Shown piece after piece: positions 11,919 through 12,634 of a stretch of DNA of 12,634 nucleotides. The stretch is from JANNGZ01 sp031404155 (GTDB lineage: Bacteria; Pseudomonadota; Gammaproteobacteria; Burkholderiales; Burkholderiaceae_C): positions 1 through 12,634 of the forward strand of contig JANNGZ010000063.1 of NCBI GenBank assembly GCA_031404155.1, in the 5' to 3' direction. The stretch's first letter is position 1. Each line of letters opens with the position of its first letter. Position numbers and translations under genes: made by a program. The notes under the pieces were generated by a model. The model was not told the DNA's origin. It saw nothing but the letters and a program-made list of their open reading frames with translations, and did no database searches.

Positions 11919-12634
11919 ATGACTGCCCCTGCGCTCGGCCACCGCCTCTCTGCCTCCACCGGCATCCACCGCGGCGACCGCGCCTACCAGCAAGACCAGG
12001 TCGAGATCCTGGTGCACGAGCGCATTCCCGGCTGCGTGCTCGGCGTGCTCGCCGACGGCATGGGCGGCAAGAGCGGTGGCCGCAAGGCCGCCGACCAGGT
12101 GCTGATGACCGCACGCCAGATCTTCGAGCGTTTCACGCCGGCGCGCGATGCCGGGGCCGAGCTGCTCACGCAGCTGGTGCTCGAAGCGCACCTGATGATC
12201 AAGCTCACCGCGATCACCGCGGAAGAAGAGCCGCACAGCACCGTGGCGGCCTTCCTGCTCGGCCCGGCGCGCGAGTGCGACATCGTGCATGCGGGGGATT
12301 CGCGTGTGTATCATTTTCGTGGCGCCGAGATGGTCGGCCGCACCAAGGACCATTCCTTCGTGCAGAAGCTGATGGACGAAGGCAAGCTCACCGAAGAAGA
12401 GGCCAACACGCACCCGCAGTCCAACCTGCTCACCGGCTGCCTGGGCACCCAGGCCGACCCGCCGGTGACGCTGGCGCATATCGACAAGCTCGACGTCGGC
12501 GACAGCGTGCTGGCCTGCAGCGACGGGCTGTGGCACTACTTCACCCCGCGCGAAATCGGCGCCATCGTGCATGCCTTGCCGCCGCGTGAAGCCAGCGAGA
12601 TGCTGATCGGCAAGGCGCGCCAGCGCGCCCGTGG
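11919..12634 (+). CDS. PP2C-family serine/threonine protein phosphatase, C-terminus cut by window end
   Basis: A metal-dependent (Mn/Mg) PPM phosphatase that removes phosphate from Ser/Thr of proteins, the usual counterpart of Hanks-type kinases. The 238 complete visible codons contain the N-terminal motif GDRAYQQDQ (19-27, metal-site Asp26), LGVLADGMGGKSGG (41-54, with Asp46 and Gly47 of the bimetal centre), VHAGDSRVYHFR (123-134), TKDHSF (142-147) and LACSDGLWHYF (198-208, Asp202). The last metal-ligand Asp of the family, usually in a DN pair, lies past the window. The segment usually reading GTT reads HST at 106-108. No membrane segment or regulatory domain is visible, so it looks like a stand-alone cytosolic enzyme of roughly 250-300 residues. 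ATG 11919-11921 is 6 bases after a TATATT box, and no ribosome binding site precedes it. Substrates cannot be told from this window. Confidence 0.93.
   Translation, partial: MTAPALGHRLSASTGIHRGDRAYQQDQVEILVHERIPGCVLGVLADGMGGKSGGRKAADQVLMTARQIFERFTPARDAGAELLTQLVLEAHLMIKLTAITAEEEPHSTVAAFLLGPARECDIVHAGDSRVYHFRGAEMVGRTKDHSFVQKLMDEGKLTEEEANTHPQSNLLTGCLGTQADPPVTLAHIDKLDVGDSVLACSDGLWHYFTPREIGAIVHALPPREASEMLIGKARQRAR

Noticed and set aside
11627..11965. N-terminal extension of dinG up to 11965
   Set aside because: The extra residues are Arg/Pro-rich, overlap the whole YdcH-like gene in another frame and lack helicase character. The GTGA overlap at 11623-11626 gives a better start.
11859..12572. Minus-strand open frame opposite the PP2C gene
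   Set aside because: Shadow of the PP2C frame, with no domain and a PP2C product on the other strand that has all expected motifs.
10205..12589. Very long plus-strand open frame opposite dinG and running into the PP2C gene
   Set aside because: Its translation is His/Arg/Gln-rich without family signatures, it lies opposite a helicase with every motif intact, and it is out of frame with the PP2C gene. It is a GC-driven shadow.

Overview
The window is a stretch of high-GC chromosome (roughly two-thirds G+C or more, with strong third-position G/C bias) that reads as a member of the Burkholderiales, probably near the Rubrivivax/Leptothrix/Ideonella group. That placement rests on the gene order (ndk-rlmN-pilW-rodZ-ispG on one strand, bamD divergent from rluD) and on protein style; no rRNA is present, so it is an inference. 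Everything visible is core housekeeping. I see no mobile element, CRISPR array, tRNA, rRNA, phage gene or recognisable defence or biosynthetic system.

Minus-strand block, positions 1-7279, in reading order from high to low coordinates: scpB (chromosome segregation), rluB (23S rRNA pseudouridine synthase with very large extensions), ndk (nucleoside diphosphate kinase), rlmN (23S rRNA/tRNA adenosine C2 methyltransferase), pilW/pilF (type IV pilus lipoprotein), rodZ-like (cell-shape membrane protein) and ispG (isoprenoid synthesis, cut by the window start). Junctions are tight: ATGA between scpB and rluB, GTGA between rlmN and pilW, an 8-nt overlap between pilW and rodZ, 4 nt between rodZ and ispG. 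The block therefore looks like one long operon, probably with an extra promoter before ndk.

Positions 7280-7627 form the only non-coding stretch over 300 bases. It lies between the scpB 5' end and the rluD 3' end and holds a candidate -10 box and two short perfect inverted repeats. rluD (minus) and bamD (plus) are divergent, with 5' ends that almost touch or overlap. bamD converges with dinG across 57 nt. dinG (FeS helicase, minus) is translationally coupled through GTGA to a 68-residue YdcH/DUF465-like protein. An 89-nt divergent region separates that gene from a plus-strand PP2C-type protein phosphatase that runs off the window end.

The most unusual object is RluB: 789 residues, against about 290 in E. 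coli. It has a charged, Arg-rich N-terminal extension and a C-terminal tail with a 29-residue tandem repeat (three full copies plus a partial one) and a Gly/Arg-rich end. Other points worth a second look are the ScpB low-complexity tail, the crowded bamD/rluD start region with a small upstream reading frame, the YdcH-DinG coupling, and a possibly leaderless PP2C transcript. I did not find a clearly new multi-gene system.
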